Below are positions 10,466 to 19,238 of a DNA stretch of 49,770 nucleotides, in pieces. The position numbers and the translations under genes are program-made. A model generated the notes under the pieces. That model was not told where the DNA came from. It saw nothing but the letters and a program-made list of their open reading frames with translations, and did not search any database. The number at the start of each line of letters is the position of its first letter. Positions within the stretch are counted from its first letter, which is position 1. Source of the stretch: Allobosea sp. Root483D1 (GTDB lineage Bacteria > Pseudomonadota > Alphaproteobacteria > Rhizobiales > Beijerinckiaceae). Location: contig NZ_LMJW01000018.1 of the NCBI RefSeq assembly GCF_001429505.1, positions 534,111 to 583,880 of the forward strand, given 5' to 3'.

Positions 10466-11905
10466 TCAAGCGTCCGGCAGCAGGTCTTTCAGCCGGATCA
10501 GCGCGATCTTCTCGACCTCGGCCAATGCGGTGTCGAACTCCTGCTCGGGGGTGCTCTTCAGCCGCTCCTCGAAGGAGGCGAGGATGTCGGCCTTGGTCAG
10601 CCCCTTGACCGCAAGGATGAAAGGGATGCCGAAGCGGGCCTTGTAGGCCTCGTTCAGGGCGGTGAAGCGGGCGCGCTCGTCCGATGTCAGCCGGTCGAGC
10701 CCGGCCGAGCCCTGCTCGCTGGCCGATTCCGGTGTCAGCTCGCCGGCGGCGGCGATCTTGCCGGCAAGGTCGGGATGGGCGTCGAGCAGGGCCTTCTGCC
10801 GCTCGCGCGGAGCCTTGCGCATCACCGCGACCATCGCTCTGTGCAGCTCTTCGGCCTTGTCCTGCTCAGGCGAAAGCCCGGCGGCGTGGGTCTGCTCGGC
10901 GATCCAGGGCGAATGCTCCCAGACACGGCCATAGACCTCGGTGAACAGCGCCCGCGGCAGGCGCGAGGGCCGATAGCCGCCTTCCGGCGGATGCGTCCTC
11001 ACCCAATGGCGGGCGATGTCGAGCCTCGTCGCGACCCAGACCTTGTCGTGGCTCTGGACATAGTCGAGGAAGCGGGCGAGCGCGGCGGCGCGGCCGGGCC
11101 GGCCGACGAGGCGGCAATGCAGGCCGATCGACATCATCTTCGGCGCGGTTTCGCCCTCGGCATAGAGCGTGTCGAACGAATCCTTGAGATAGGCGAAGAA
11201 CTGGTCGCCGCTGTTGAAGCCCTGCGGCGTCGCAAAGCGCATGTCGTTGGCGTCGAGCGTATAGGGCACGGCGAGCTGCGGGCCGTGCGGACCTTCGAGC
11301 CAGTAGGGCAGTTCGTCGGCATAGACGTCGGCGGTGTAGAGGAAGCCGCCCTCTTCCATGGTCAGGGGAATGGTGTTCTGCGACGTCCGGCCCTGATAGC
11401 AGCCGAGCGGGCGCTCCCCGGCGAGCTCGGTCTGGATGCGGATCGCCTCGGCGATGTGGGCGCGCTCGGTCTCGGCCGGCAGGTCGCGATAGTCGATCCA
11501 TTTCAGGCCGTGTGTGGCGATCTCCCAGCCGGCCTCCTGCATCGATCCGACGATCTCCGGATAGCGCTGCAGGGCCGAGGCGACGGCGAAGACCGTGACC
11601 GGCATGTTCCGCTGCGTGAACATGCGCCAGAGCCGCCAATAGCCGGCGCGCGAGCCGTATTCGTAGATCGACTCCATGTTCATATGGCGCTGGCCCTGCC
11701 AGGGCGCGGCGCCGACGATCTCGGAAAGGAAGGCCTCCGAGGCGGCATCGCCATGCAGGATGCAGTTCTCGCCGCCTTCCTCGTAGTTGACCACGAACTG
11801 CACCGCGATGCGCGCCTGCCCCGGCCAATGCGGATGTGGGGCGTTACGGCCATAGCCGACGAGGTCGCGCGGATAGGTCGTGCTCATAGGGCGATTCAAG
11901 TCCAT
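10466..11905 (-). CDS. puuE: Allantoinase PuuE fused to OHCU decarboxylase UraD
   Basis: This is a 479-residue bifunctional enzyme. Residues about 1-305 form a polysaccharide-deacetylase-like cofactor-independent allantoinase (PuuE): conserved NYEEGGEN, WEIATHGLKWIDY and SIGLHCRLVGRPGR. Residues about 315-479 match 2-oxo-4-hydroxy-4-carboxy-5-ureidoimidazoline decarboxylase: the DAHPDLAGK motif (375-383) with the catalytic His, and FGIPFILAVKGLTK near 432. Together they convert OHCU to S-allantoin and then to allantoate. The gene lies just downstream of hiuH on the same strand, with the urate oxidase gene divergent. Either ATG (11905 or 11887) could be used; neither has a clear ribosome site. 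Such fusions are known in alphaproteobacteria. Confidence 0.93.
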   Translation of the reverse strand: MDLNRPMSTTYPRDLVGYGRNAPHPHWPGQARIAVQFVVNYEEGGENCILHGDAASEAFLSEIVGAAPWQGQRHMNMESIYEYGSRAGYWRLWRMFTQRNMPVTVFAVASALQRYPEIVGSMQEAGWEIATHGLKWIDYRDLPAETERAHIAEAIRIQTELAGERPLGCYQGRTSQNTIPLTMEEGGFLYTADVYADELPYWLEGPHGPQLAVPYTLDANDMRFATPQGFNSGDQFFAYLKDSFDTLYAEGETAPKMMSIGLHCRLVGRPGRAAALARFLDYVQSHDKVWVATRLDIARHWVRTHPPEGGYRPSRLPRALFTEVYGRVWEHSPWIAEQTHAAGLSPEQDKAEELHRAMVAVMRKAPRERQKALLDAHPDLAGKIAAAGELTPESASEQGSAGLDRLTSDERARFTALNEAYKARFGIPFILAVKGLTKADILASFEERLKSTPEQEFDTALAEVEKIALIRLKDLLPDA

Positions 11906-12040
11906 GTGGCGATGATTCAGGAACAGTCGGCAAGCGATTGGAACGAGAGCTGTTTTCCGCGATCCGGTTTACCGCGGAGTCGCGTCCGGTCGAAGGCGCC
12001 GGAGCTGCTCTTTTCGGAGATGCTCCTTTTCGAAAACGCC

Positions 12041-12394
12041 TCAGCTGCCGCGATAGGTCGAGTAGCTCCAGGGCGAAGCGAGCAGGGGCACGTGGTAGTG
12101 CCCTTGCGGCTCGGCGATGGCGAAGCGGATCGGCACGAGATCGAGGAAGGCGGGCTCGGGCAATTTCGTATGGAGGTGGCGGAAATAGTCGCCGATCGCG
12201 AAGGTCAATTCATAGCTGCCGACCGGCAGCGTGCCGGTGAGCAGGGGCGTATCGGTGCGGCCATCGGCATTGGTGACGACGTCGGCGATTCGTTCGCGGC
12301 TGCCATCCGGCAGCAATGCGTCGAGCGCGATCGCGACGCCGGCGGCCGGCTTGCCATGGACCGTATCGAGCACATGCGTCGACAAACGCCCCAT
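12041..12394 (-). CDS. uraH: 5-Hydroxyisourate hydrolase (transthyretin-like)
   Basis: The 117-residue protein is a typical transthyretin-related hydrolase. The N-terminal LSTHVLDTVHGKPA (catalytic His near residue 6) and the C-terminal YHVPLLASPWSYSTYRGS (the YRGS signature) are both present. It hydrolyses 5-hydroxyisourate, the product of urate oxidase, to OHCU, which the UraD domain of the downstream gene uses. The ATG at 12394 gives the family's usual length; the frame upstream to 12451 adds a basic tail unlike the family. There is no signal peptide, so it is cytosolic or periplasm-independent. It is divergent from puuD, with a shared 149-bp control region. Confidence 0.95.
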   Translation of the reverse strand: MGRLSTHVLDTVHGKPAAGVAIALDALLPDGSRERIADVVTNADGRTDTPLLTGTLPVGSYELTFAIGDYFRHLHTKLPEPAFLDLVPIRFAIAEPQGHYHVPLLASPWSYSTYRGS

Positions 12395-12543
12395 GCCTTG
12401 AACCTCTCGCTGAAGCCGCGTCGTGCGGCGGGAATGACGCTTGCCTTCCAAGGCTGCGAACCTAGTCTGGACCGCGATGCAAGTTCCCTCCCGGATTCCG
12501 CCCTGTCAATTCGTTCGCACGCGGTCCCGCCGGGAGCCCGGCC

Positions 12544-13794
12544 GTGTTTGAGGCATATCTGATGGAGTGGGGCAGCCAGCTTCTGCGCTGGCTGCACGTA
12601 ATCGCGGCGATCGCCTGGATCGGCTCGTCCTTCTTCTTCATCCATCTCGACGCTTCGCTGCGGGCCGCGCCCGATGCGCCCCGGACCGAAGCCGGCCAGC
12701 CGACGCAGTTCCTCGCCTGGCAGGTCCATGGCGGCGGTTTCTACGCGATGCGCAAATACCTGGTCGCGCCGGAGGTGCTGCCGAAGGAGCTGACCTGGCA
12801 CAAATGGCAGGCCTACTGGACCTGGATCTCCGGCTTCTTCCTGCTGGTCTGGGTCTATTACGCCCAGTCCGAGCTCTACCTGATCGATCCTGCGGTGATG
12901 GCGCTCTCGCCTTTTGCGGCGGGCGCGATCGGGATCGCGGCGCTGGCCGGCGGCTGGCTGTTTTATGACCTGCTCTGCAGGTCTCCGCTGGGCAAGAACG
13001 ATGTCGTGCTCGGCCTGCTCGGCTTCGGCTATGTGGTCGCGGCGAGCTGGGCCTTCGCGTCCGTCTTTTCGGGGCGCGGCGCGCTGATCCATACCGGCGC
13101 GCTGATGGCGACGATCATGTCGGCCAATGTCTTCTTCGTGATCATGCCGGGCCAGCGCAAGACCATCGCTGCGATGGTCGCCGGCGAGGTGCCCGATCCG
13201 AAATACGGCAAGCAGGCCAAGCAGCGCTCGCTGCACAACAATTACATCACCCTGCCGGTGCTGTTCCTGATGCTGGCGAACCACTACCCGGTGACCTATG
13301 CCAACTCGGTGGTGATCCCGGCGCTGGTCGCGCTGATCATCGTCGCCGGCGCACTGATCCGGCATTTCTACAATGTCCGCCATGCCGACCATGCCAAGTC
13401 GCCCTGGTGGACCTGGGCGGTGGCGGCTTTGGCGCTCTGGCTCGCCTTCTGGGTGGCGATGGCGTCCTCGCCCGGCGGGCGCGAGCGGCTCGGGCTGAAA
13501 CCGCTCGAAGCGGCGAAGCCGGTGATGCTCGCCGGCCTCGTGCCGCCTTCGCCGGAGGTGGCCAACATCGTCACCGGGCGCTGCGCCATGTGCCATGCGC
13601 CGGAGCCGTCCTGGCCGGGCATCGGGATCGCACCCAAGGGCGTCTATCTGCACGAGCCCGAGCTGATCGCCCGCCAGCGCCGCGCCATCGGCGTACAGGC
13701 GGTGCTGACCCACGCCATGCCGCCGAACAATCTCTCGGGCATGACCGCGGACGAGCGGCGCGTGCTTGCCGCCTGGGTGGCGCAGAAGCGCTGA
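12544..13794 (+). CDS. puuD: Membrane cytochrome-c urate oxidase PuuD
   Basis: This 416-residue integral membrane protein has about eight transmembrane helices in the N-terminal urate-hydroxylase domain (DUF989; for example WLHVIAAIAWIGSSFFFIHLD, with conserved His). A C-terminal cytochrome c domain carries CAMCH at 347-351 and a likely axial Met in HAMPPNN. The family oxidises urate to 5-hydroxyisourate and passes electrons to the cytochrome instead of making peroxide, as soluble uricase does. The start is GTG at 12544; an ATG at 12562 is an alternative. With hiuH and puuE-uraD it forms a complete urate-to-allantoate set. No xanthine dehydrogenase or allantoate hydrolase lies beside it. Confidence 0.93.
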   Translation: MFEAYLMEWGSQLLRWLHVIAAIAWIGSSFFFIHLDASLRAAPDAPRTEAGQPTQFLAWQVHGGGFYAMRKYLVAPEVLPKELTWHKWQAYWTWISGFFLLVWVYYAQSELYLIDPAVMALSPFAAGAIGIAALAGGWLFYDLLCRSPLGKNDVVLGLLGFGYVVAASWAFASVFSGRGALIHTGALMATIMSANVFFVIMPGQRKTIAAMVAGEVPDPKYGKQAKQRSLHNNYITLPVLFLMLANHYPVTYANSVVIPALVALIIVAGALIRHFYNVRHADHAKSPWWTWAVAALALWLAFWVAMASSPGGRERLGLKPLEAAKPVMLAGLVPPSPEVANIVTGRCAMCHAPEPSWPGIGIAPKGVYLHEPELIARQRRAIGVQAVLTHAMPPNNLSGMTADERRVLAAWVAQKR

Positions 13795-13939
13795 ACCGTG
13801 CCGCCAGCAGCGGCAAGTTGACGCTGCCGAGGCCAAGCTGAACCGCTGATCCCCGCCGTTCAGTTTCATTCAGTTTCGGTTCACCTCGGAACCATCATCG
13901 TCGACCGTGATCACATCGGCGTGATCGGCGCGCGATCAT

Positions 13940-16447
13940 GTGTGGCCGAGTACGCCGGGGGCCTTGGGGGTCCAGTTGAAAGCCTTGTGGAGATCGGGCT
14001 CCAGCTACTGGCTGGCGGCCGCGCTGTTCTGTTGCGCCTGGGTGGCGCTGTGCTGGCCCTGGCTGTCGGGGGCGGTGACGATTCCGTTCGACGCCAAGGC
14101 GCATTTCCAGGCGCAGATTCAGTTCCTGGCGCAGGCGCTGCATTCCGGGCAGTCGCCGTTCTGGACGCATAACGTCTTCGCCGGCTCGCCCCAGGTCGCC
14201 GATCCGCAATCGCTGATCTTCTCGCCCGCCATCCTGCTGGCGCTGTTCAACCCTTCGCCGAGCTTCCGCGCGGTCGATGCCTATGTGCTGGCCCATCTGC
14301 TGGTCGGTGGGCTCGCGATGCTGATGTTCTTCCGCGACCGCAACTGGCATCCCGCGGGCGCGCTCTTGGCGGCGCTGGTCTTCGCCTTCGGCGCCTCGGC
14401 GGCCTGGCGCGTCCAGCATGTCGGGCAGATCGCCAGCTTCGCCTTCTTCGGTCTCGCCTTCTGGCTGACGGCGCGGATGCTGCAGCGCGCCTCGCTGCGC
14501 TATGGGCTGCTCGCCGGCTTTGCAGCCGGCATGATGGTGCTCGAGCCCGACCAGGTGGCGCTGCTCGGCGCCTATATCCTGATCGGCATGGTCGTGGCTT
14601 ACTGGCTCTCGGAGGGCTGGGTGGGGGTCCGCGAGAGCATCGCGCCGATTGCCGCGGCCTGCTTTGCCGGCATCGTCACCATCGCGGTGCCCCTGCTCTG
14701 GACCTGGCTCTTCGCCGAGGCGACGACGCGGCCGGCGATCGATCTCGTCGAAGCCGGCAGGGGCTCGCTGCACCCGGCTTCGCTGCTGACCGCCTTCGTC
14801 GGCGATCTGTTCGGCGTGCGCGATCCGGCGACCGAGTTCTGGGGCCCCTACAGCCCGGAATGGAACGCCAAGGAGCTCTTCCTCTCGAAGAACATGGGGC
14901 AGGTCTATGTCGGGGCGCTGCCCTTCCTGCTGCTGATCGTGCCGGGGCTGACGCGCGGCTGGCTCTGGGACAAGGCGATCCGGCCCTTCACCATCCTGTT
15001 CGTGCTGATGGTGCTGTTCGCGCTCGGCCGCTACACGCCCTTCTTCCACCTGGCCTATGACTATCTGCCGGGCGTCAAGGTGTTCCGGCGGCCAGCCGAC
15101 GCGACCTTCCTGATCGGGGGCTTGGGCGCCGTGCTCTCGGGCTATCTGCTGCACCGCATCCTCAGCGAGGAGAAGCCGGGCGCGACCCTGCGCGATCTTG
15201 GCATCGGCGCTGGTGCGATCGCGCTGCTCATTGGCCTCGCTCTGCTGGTGGCGCGCCAGGCCGGGCATCTCGGCCAGGCCTGGCTGCCGAGCGCGACCGC
15301 CGCGGCGTGGTTCGCGAGCGCACTTCTGCTTCTCGTCGTGCTGACGCGCTGGCGCGGCGCTGCTGCTCCGCTTGCCGCGAGCCTGATCGTCACCGGCGTC
15401 GTCGCCGCCGACCTTGCCGCCAATAACGGCCCGAACGAGGCCACGGCGCTGGCGCCCGAGATCTATGACGTGCTGCGGCCGGAGACCAAGAACGAGACCG
15501 TCGCCGTGCTCAAGAAACTCACCGCGCAGCCGCCGGATTCAGCCCGGCGCGACCGGGTCGAGCTGCTCGGCATGGGTTTCGAATGGCCCAATGCCGGCAT
15601 GATCCACGGCTTTGATCACACGCTGGGCTACAACCCGCTGCGGCTCGCTGATTTCTCGGATGCGGTCGGCACGCGCGATTCGATCGCGGCGCCGGGCGAG
15701 CGCGTGTTCACGCCGCTGTTCCCGTCCTATCGCTGCCGCCTCGCCGACTTCCTCGGCCTGCGCTACATCGCGACGCGGGTGCCGATCGGCCAGGTCGATG
15801 GCGCTCTGCGCGCCGGTGATCTCAAGCTCATCGCCTATACCAAGGACGGCTACATCTACGAGAACCCGCGGGCGCTGCCGCGTGTCATGTTCGTCGGTGG
15901 CTGGCAGCTCGCCGATTTCGAGGGGATGAAGTCAGCCGGCAAATGGCCCGAGATCGATCCGCAGCGCGTCGTCCTGCTCGACCAGGAGCCGGAGCCCGGC
16001 GTGCCGGACGGGCCGGTCGCGACCAATGCCGAGGTCAAGCTGAAGCGCTATCGCAACACGGTGGTCGAGATCGAGGTCACGAGCGCCCAGCCCGGCTTCG
16101 TCGTGCTGAACGATATTTGGCATCCCTGGTGGAAGGCTGAGGTCGACGGGCAGGAGGTCGATATCCTCAAGGCCAACGTCCTCTTCCGCGCTGTGCAGGT
16201 CCCCGCCGGCACGCACAAGGTCCGCTTCAGCTTCCACCCGCTCGAGGGCGCGATCGCCGAATTGCGCGATCGCGTAACGCCGCCGGAGGAAGAGGGCGTG
16301 GTTGCGGAGGCGCCGACGCATAGCGGCCCATCCGGCTCGCTGGCAACGCGGCTCCAGCCGGTTCTGCCCGAGCCGGTTGCGCGCCCGGCGCGCGATCTGG
16401 CCGCGCATGACATGCAGACATCGTCGGTCATGTCGGTGGTGCGGTAG
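13940..16447 (+). CDS. Large multi-spanning membrane protein, YfhO-like
   Basis: The 835-residue protein has about twelve hydrophobic helices in its first 500 residues. A first helix near 24-45 is followed by a periplasmic loop with an acidic PFDAKAHFQAQ stretch, as in glycosyltransferase-C (GT-C) folds. A soluble, probably periplasmic C-terminal half (about 510-790) follows. It resembles the YfhO family, thought to glycosylate cell-wall polymers or proteins from lipid-linked sugars. The last 50 residues are Pro/Ala-rich and probably disordered. The start is uncertain: GTG at 13940 has no clear ribosome site, and an ATG two bases earlier is in another frame and stops early. The gene stands alone before a palindromic repeat. 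Confidence 0.75.
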   Translation: MWPSTPGALGVQLKALWRSGSSYWLAAALFCCAWVALCWPWLSGAVTIPFDAKAHFQAQIQFLAQALHSGQSPFWTHNVFAGSPQVADPQSLIFSPAILLALFNPSPSFRAVDAYVLAHLLVGGLAMLMFFRDRNWHPAGALLAALVFAFGASAAWRVQHVGQIASFAFFGLAFWLTARMLQRASLRYGLLAGFAAGMMVLEPDQVALLGAYILIGMVVAYWLSEGWVGVRESIAPIAAACFAGIVTIAVPLLWTWLFAEATTRPAIDLVEAGRGSLHPASLLTAFVGDLFGVRDPATEFWGPYSPEWNAKELFLSKNMGQVYVGALPFLLLIVPGLTRGWLWDKAIRPFTILFVLMVLFALGRYTPFFHLAYDYLPGVKVFRRPADATFLIGGLGAVLSGYLLHRILSEEKPGATLRDLGIGAGAIALLIGLALLVARQAGHLGQAWLPSATAAAWFASALLLLVVLTRWRGAAAPLAASLIVTGVVAADLAANNGPNEATALAPEIYDVLRPETKNETVAVLKKLTAQPPDSARRDRVELLGMGFEWPNAGMIHGFDHTLGYNPLRLADFSDAVGTRDSIAAPGERVFTPLFPSYRCRLADFLGLRYIATRVPIGQVDGALRAGDLKLIAYTKDGYIYENPRALPRVMFVGGWQLADFEGMKSAGKWPEIDPQRVVLLDQEPEPGVPDGPVATNAEVKLKRYRNTVVEIEVTSAQPGFVVLNDIWHPWWKAEVDGQEVDILKANVLFRAVQVPAGTHKVRFSFHPLEGAIAELRDRVTPPEEEGVVAEAPTHSGPSGSLATRLQPVLPEPVARPARDLAAHDMQTSSVMSVVR

Positions 16448-16454
16448 GGACAGG

Positions 16455-16553
16455 CGTCATGCTCGGGCTTGACCCGAGCATCTCAGGACGAGAAAGGCGC
16501 TTTATCCTGCATGAGATTCTCGGGTCTGCGCTTCGCTTCGCCCGAGAATGACG
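16455..16553. repeat. Palindromic repeat, CGTCATGCTCGGG type
   Basis: The left end reads CGTCATGCTCGGGCTTGACC. The right end, on the opposite strand, reads CGTCATTCTCGGGCGAAGCG. Each half also carries its own small hairpin (GCTCGGG with CCCGAGC; TCTCGGG with CCCGAGA), and the halves pair around the AGGA/TCCT centre. It sits between the convergent YfhO-like and ferredoxin reductase genes. Confidence 0.8.
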
Positions 16554-16560
16554 TGCAGCC

Positions 16561-17667
<1,107 letters not shown>

Positions 17668-17757
17668 TCACGCACCCGTTGCCGGAAATCCGCCGGCCTT
17701 GCAATGCGACATGGCGCAAGGCCGGGCAGGCAGGGCCGCATGTGACGATAGCAGAAT

Positions 17758-18192
17758 TCAGCCGCCGGTTTCGGCAACCAGCCCTGCCGCGGCGATGCCG
17801 GCAAGCGCTGCCGCCTCGTCATTGTCGGAGGTGTCGCCGGAAATTCCGACGACGCCGATGAGGTCGCCTTCGGCATTGCGGATCAGTGCTCCGCCGGGAA
17901 CAGGCACCACCGGCCCGCCGACGGAGAGCGCGACGCCGTTGATGAAGTGCGGGCGCTCCAGCGCCATCTTGTTGAGGGTGCGCGGGCCGACACCGAGCGC
18001 GATCGCGCCATTGGCCTTGCCGAGCGCGATCTCGCCGCGCTTCAGGCTCGTGCCGTCCTGGGCGAGGAAGAATTTCTGCGCGCCGCGCGCGTCCAGCACC
18101 GCGATGGCGAGCGGCTTCAGGGCGTTGTCGCGCGCATATTTCAGAGCGCCGTCGATGATCAGGCTGGCCTGTTCGAGGGAAAGAGCGGTCAT
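17758..18192 (-). CDS. GlcG/HbpS family heme-binding-like protein
   Basis: The 144-residue protein matches the GlcG/HbpS (DUF336) family: LSLEQASLIIDGALKYA at the N-terminus, AIAVLDARGAQKFF, and the Gly-rich PVVPVPGGALIRNAEGDLIGVVGISGDTSDNDE motif. Family members include heme-binding and redox-sensing proteins and proteins encoded with glycolate or diol metabolism genes. No signal peptide is visible if translation begins at the ATG at 18192; the upstream in-frame extension to 18384 is Arg-rich and unlikely. It is not in an obvious operon, being flanked by the fnr-like gene 126 bp downstream and the LysM gene upstream on the opposite strand. Confidence 0.88.
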   Translation of the reverse strand: MTALSLEQASLIIDGALKYARDNALKPLAIAVLDARGAQKFFLAQDGTSLKRGEIALGKANGAIALGVGPRTLNKMALERPHFINGVALSVGGPVVPVPGGALIRNAEGDLIGVVGISGDTSDNDEAAALAGIAAAGLVAETGG

Positions 18193-18410
18193 GGCTGGCC
18201 TTTCGCGGTGTCGATGACGGGCGTTCTTTGGTTCGGCTCCGTTCTGCCAGTGCCGACAGCGCGAGGGAAGGGCGGCGACGCGGTTTCGTCTTGCAGTTGT
18301 CGTTCCGAATGGGCTTGATGGGTTGCCCGTCCGGGAACGTGTTCCGCAAGGTGACGCCACTTTTGCGACCAGAACATGCTCCAAGGCTGTCGGGTTGCGT
18401 GAAGTCCTAG

Positions 18411-18434
18411 CGTTCGACCGATCCTGGTCGAACG
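18411..18434. promoter_or_regulatory. Inverted repeat before the BON-LysM gene
   Basis: CGTTCGACC, six bases, then GGTCGAACG forms a perfect nine-base inverted repeat ending 24 bp before the ATG at 18459. It could be an operator or a 5'-UTR hairpin just above the ribosome site (AGGAGAG). Also nearby is GGAAC-GT-GTTCC at 18336-18347. No regulator is identified. Confidence 0.5.
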
Positions 18435-18458
18435 GAAGGCGCGCCAGGAGAGCATGCT

Positions 18459-18902
18459 ATGGGTCTGTTCAGTTTCATCAAGGAAGCCGGCGCCAAGATC
18501 TTCGGGTCGAGCTCGGCCAATGCGGCGACGGCAGATCAGTTGCAGAAGGAACTGGCCGGCCACGGCCTGCCATCCGACGTCAAGATCGACGTCACGGGCG
18601 ACAAGGTGAAGGTCTCCGGCAAGGCGCTGAGCACCGAGGAGGCCGAGAAGATCATCCTGGCGATCGGCAACACCGCCGGTGTCGGCTCGGTCGAATCGGA
18701 GCTGATCGTCAACAAGGAGGCGGCCGCCGCCGTGTTCTACACGGTGAAGAAGGGCGACACGCTCTGGAAGATCGCCGAGGAGAACTACGGCAAGGGCAAG
18801 GGCGCCAAGTACACCGAGATCGTCAAGGCGAACACGCCGCCGGTGAAGGATCCCGACCTGATCCAGCCGGGCTGGGTGCTGCGCATTCCGCCGCTGGCCT
18901 GA
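18459..18902 (+). CDS. BON-LysM domain protein (YgaU/Kbp-like)
   Basis: The 147-residue protein has an N-terminal amphipathic start (GLFSFIKEAGAKIFG), a BON domain (about 25-85) and a LysM domain (about 93-146: VFYTVKKGDTLWKIAEENYG ... IQPGWVLRIPP). This is the architecture and length of E. coli YgaU/Kbp, a cytoplasmic potassium-binding, stress-induced protein. There is no signal peptide, as in Kbp, so the LysM here probably does not bind peptidoglycan. The ATG follows AGGAGAGC. It is monocistronic and downstream of a strong inverted repeat. Potassium binding is inferred from the family. Confidence 0.92.
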   Translation: MGLFSFIKEAGAKIFGSSSANAATADQLQKELAGHGLPSDVKIDVTGDKVKVSGKALSTEEAEKIILAIGNTAGVGSVESELIVNKEAAAAVFYTVKKGDTLWKIAEENYGKGKGAKYTEIVKANTPPVKDPDLIQPGWVLRIPPLA

Positions 18903-18910
18903 TCACGCTC

Positions 18911-19024
18911 GAGTCGGATCTGATCGGGTTGAATCAACCCGATCAGTGAATCCGTCTCGCGCTTGTAGTCTGGAGACCGTTTTTGCCGGCGAGCTTGCAG
19001 TGCAAGCTCGCCGGAACGGGCTCT
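18911..19024 (-). repeat. Composite two-hairpin element, copy A
   Basis: Read on the minus strand, the element runs AGAGCCCG, hairpin 1 (14-bp stem, 18986-19014), AAAAACGGTCTC, a 14-base spacer, GAGACGGATTCAC, and hairpin 2 (12-bp stem, 18921-18945). Copy B at 30802-30914 has the same layout and linker sequences on the plus strand, but its stems differ by six compensatory base pairs. GTCTC and GAGAC in the linker can also pair. It lies between the LysM and TRAP genes. With 19025-19238 it makes up the 336-bp gap there; the rest holds a hairpin at 19089-19114 and otherwise nothing I recognise. Confidence 0.8.
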
Positions 19025-19088
19025 AGCGAGAGCTGCCCGTCGGGCAAGTTCCTGCGGGCTTGCGAATTAGTTACGAATGAAACTATAA

Positions 19089-19114
19089 GGCCGGAAGGCG
19101 TGAGACTTCCGGCC
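19089..19114. other. Hairpin upstream of the TRAP operon
   Basis: GGCCGGAAG, an 8-base loop and CTTCCGGCC form a perfect 9-bp stem. There is no proper T-run after it, so it is a weak terminator candidate at most. It lies 125 bp before dctP, possibly in its leader. Confidence 0.4.
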
Positions 19115-19238
19115 AGTTTGCATCGGGGCCGGTTTGATCCATCTTGCGTCTTCGCGAGACGGGCCAGCCGGCCTTTTGCTGGCAAGGCCCGCGGCAGGGT
19201 GAACGCAACAACGCAGAATTCCCGGGGAGGGGACCCAA

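Noticed and set aside
10775..12562. A 595-codon plus-strand open frame
   Set aside because: It is antisense to puuE-uraD and hiuH, with biased composition and no recognisable domain. The minus-strand proteins show full family motifs.
12205..13869. A 554-codon minus-strand frame across puuD
   Set aside because: It is Arg/His/Asp-rich shadow translation. The puuD membrane helices and heme site on the plus strand are clear.
13908..13925. GATCAC-N6-GTGATC before the YfhO-like gene
   Set aside because: It is a short palindrome adjacent to an uncertain start, with no second site or regulator. Recorded but not called.
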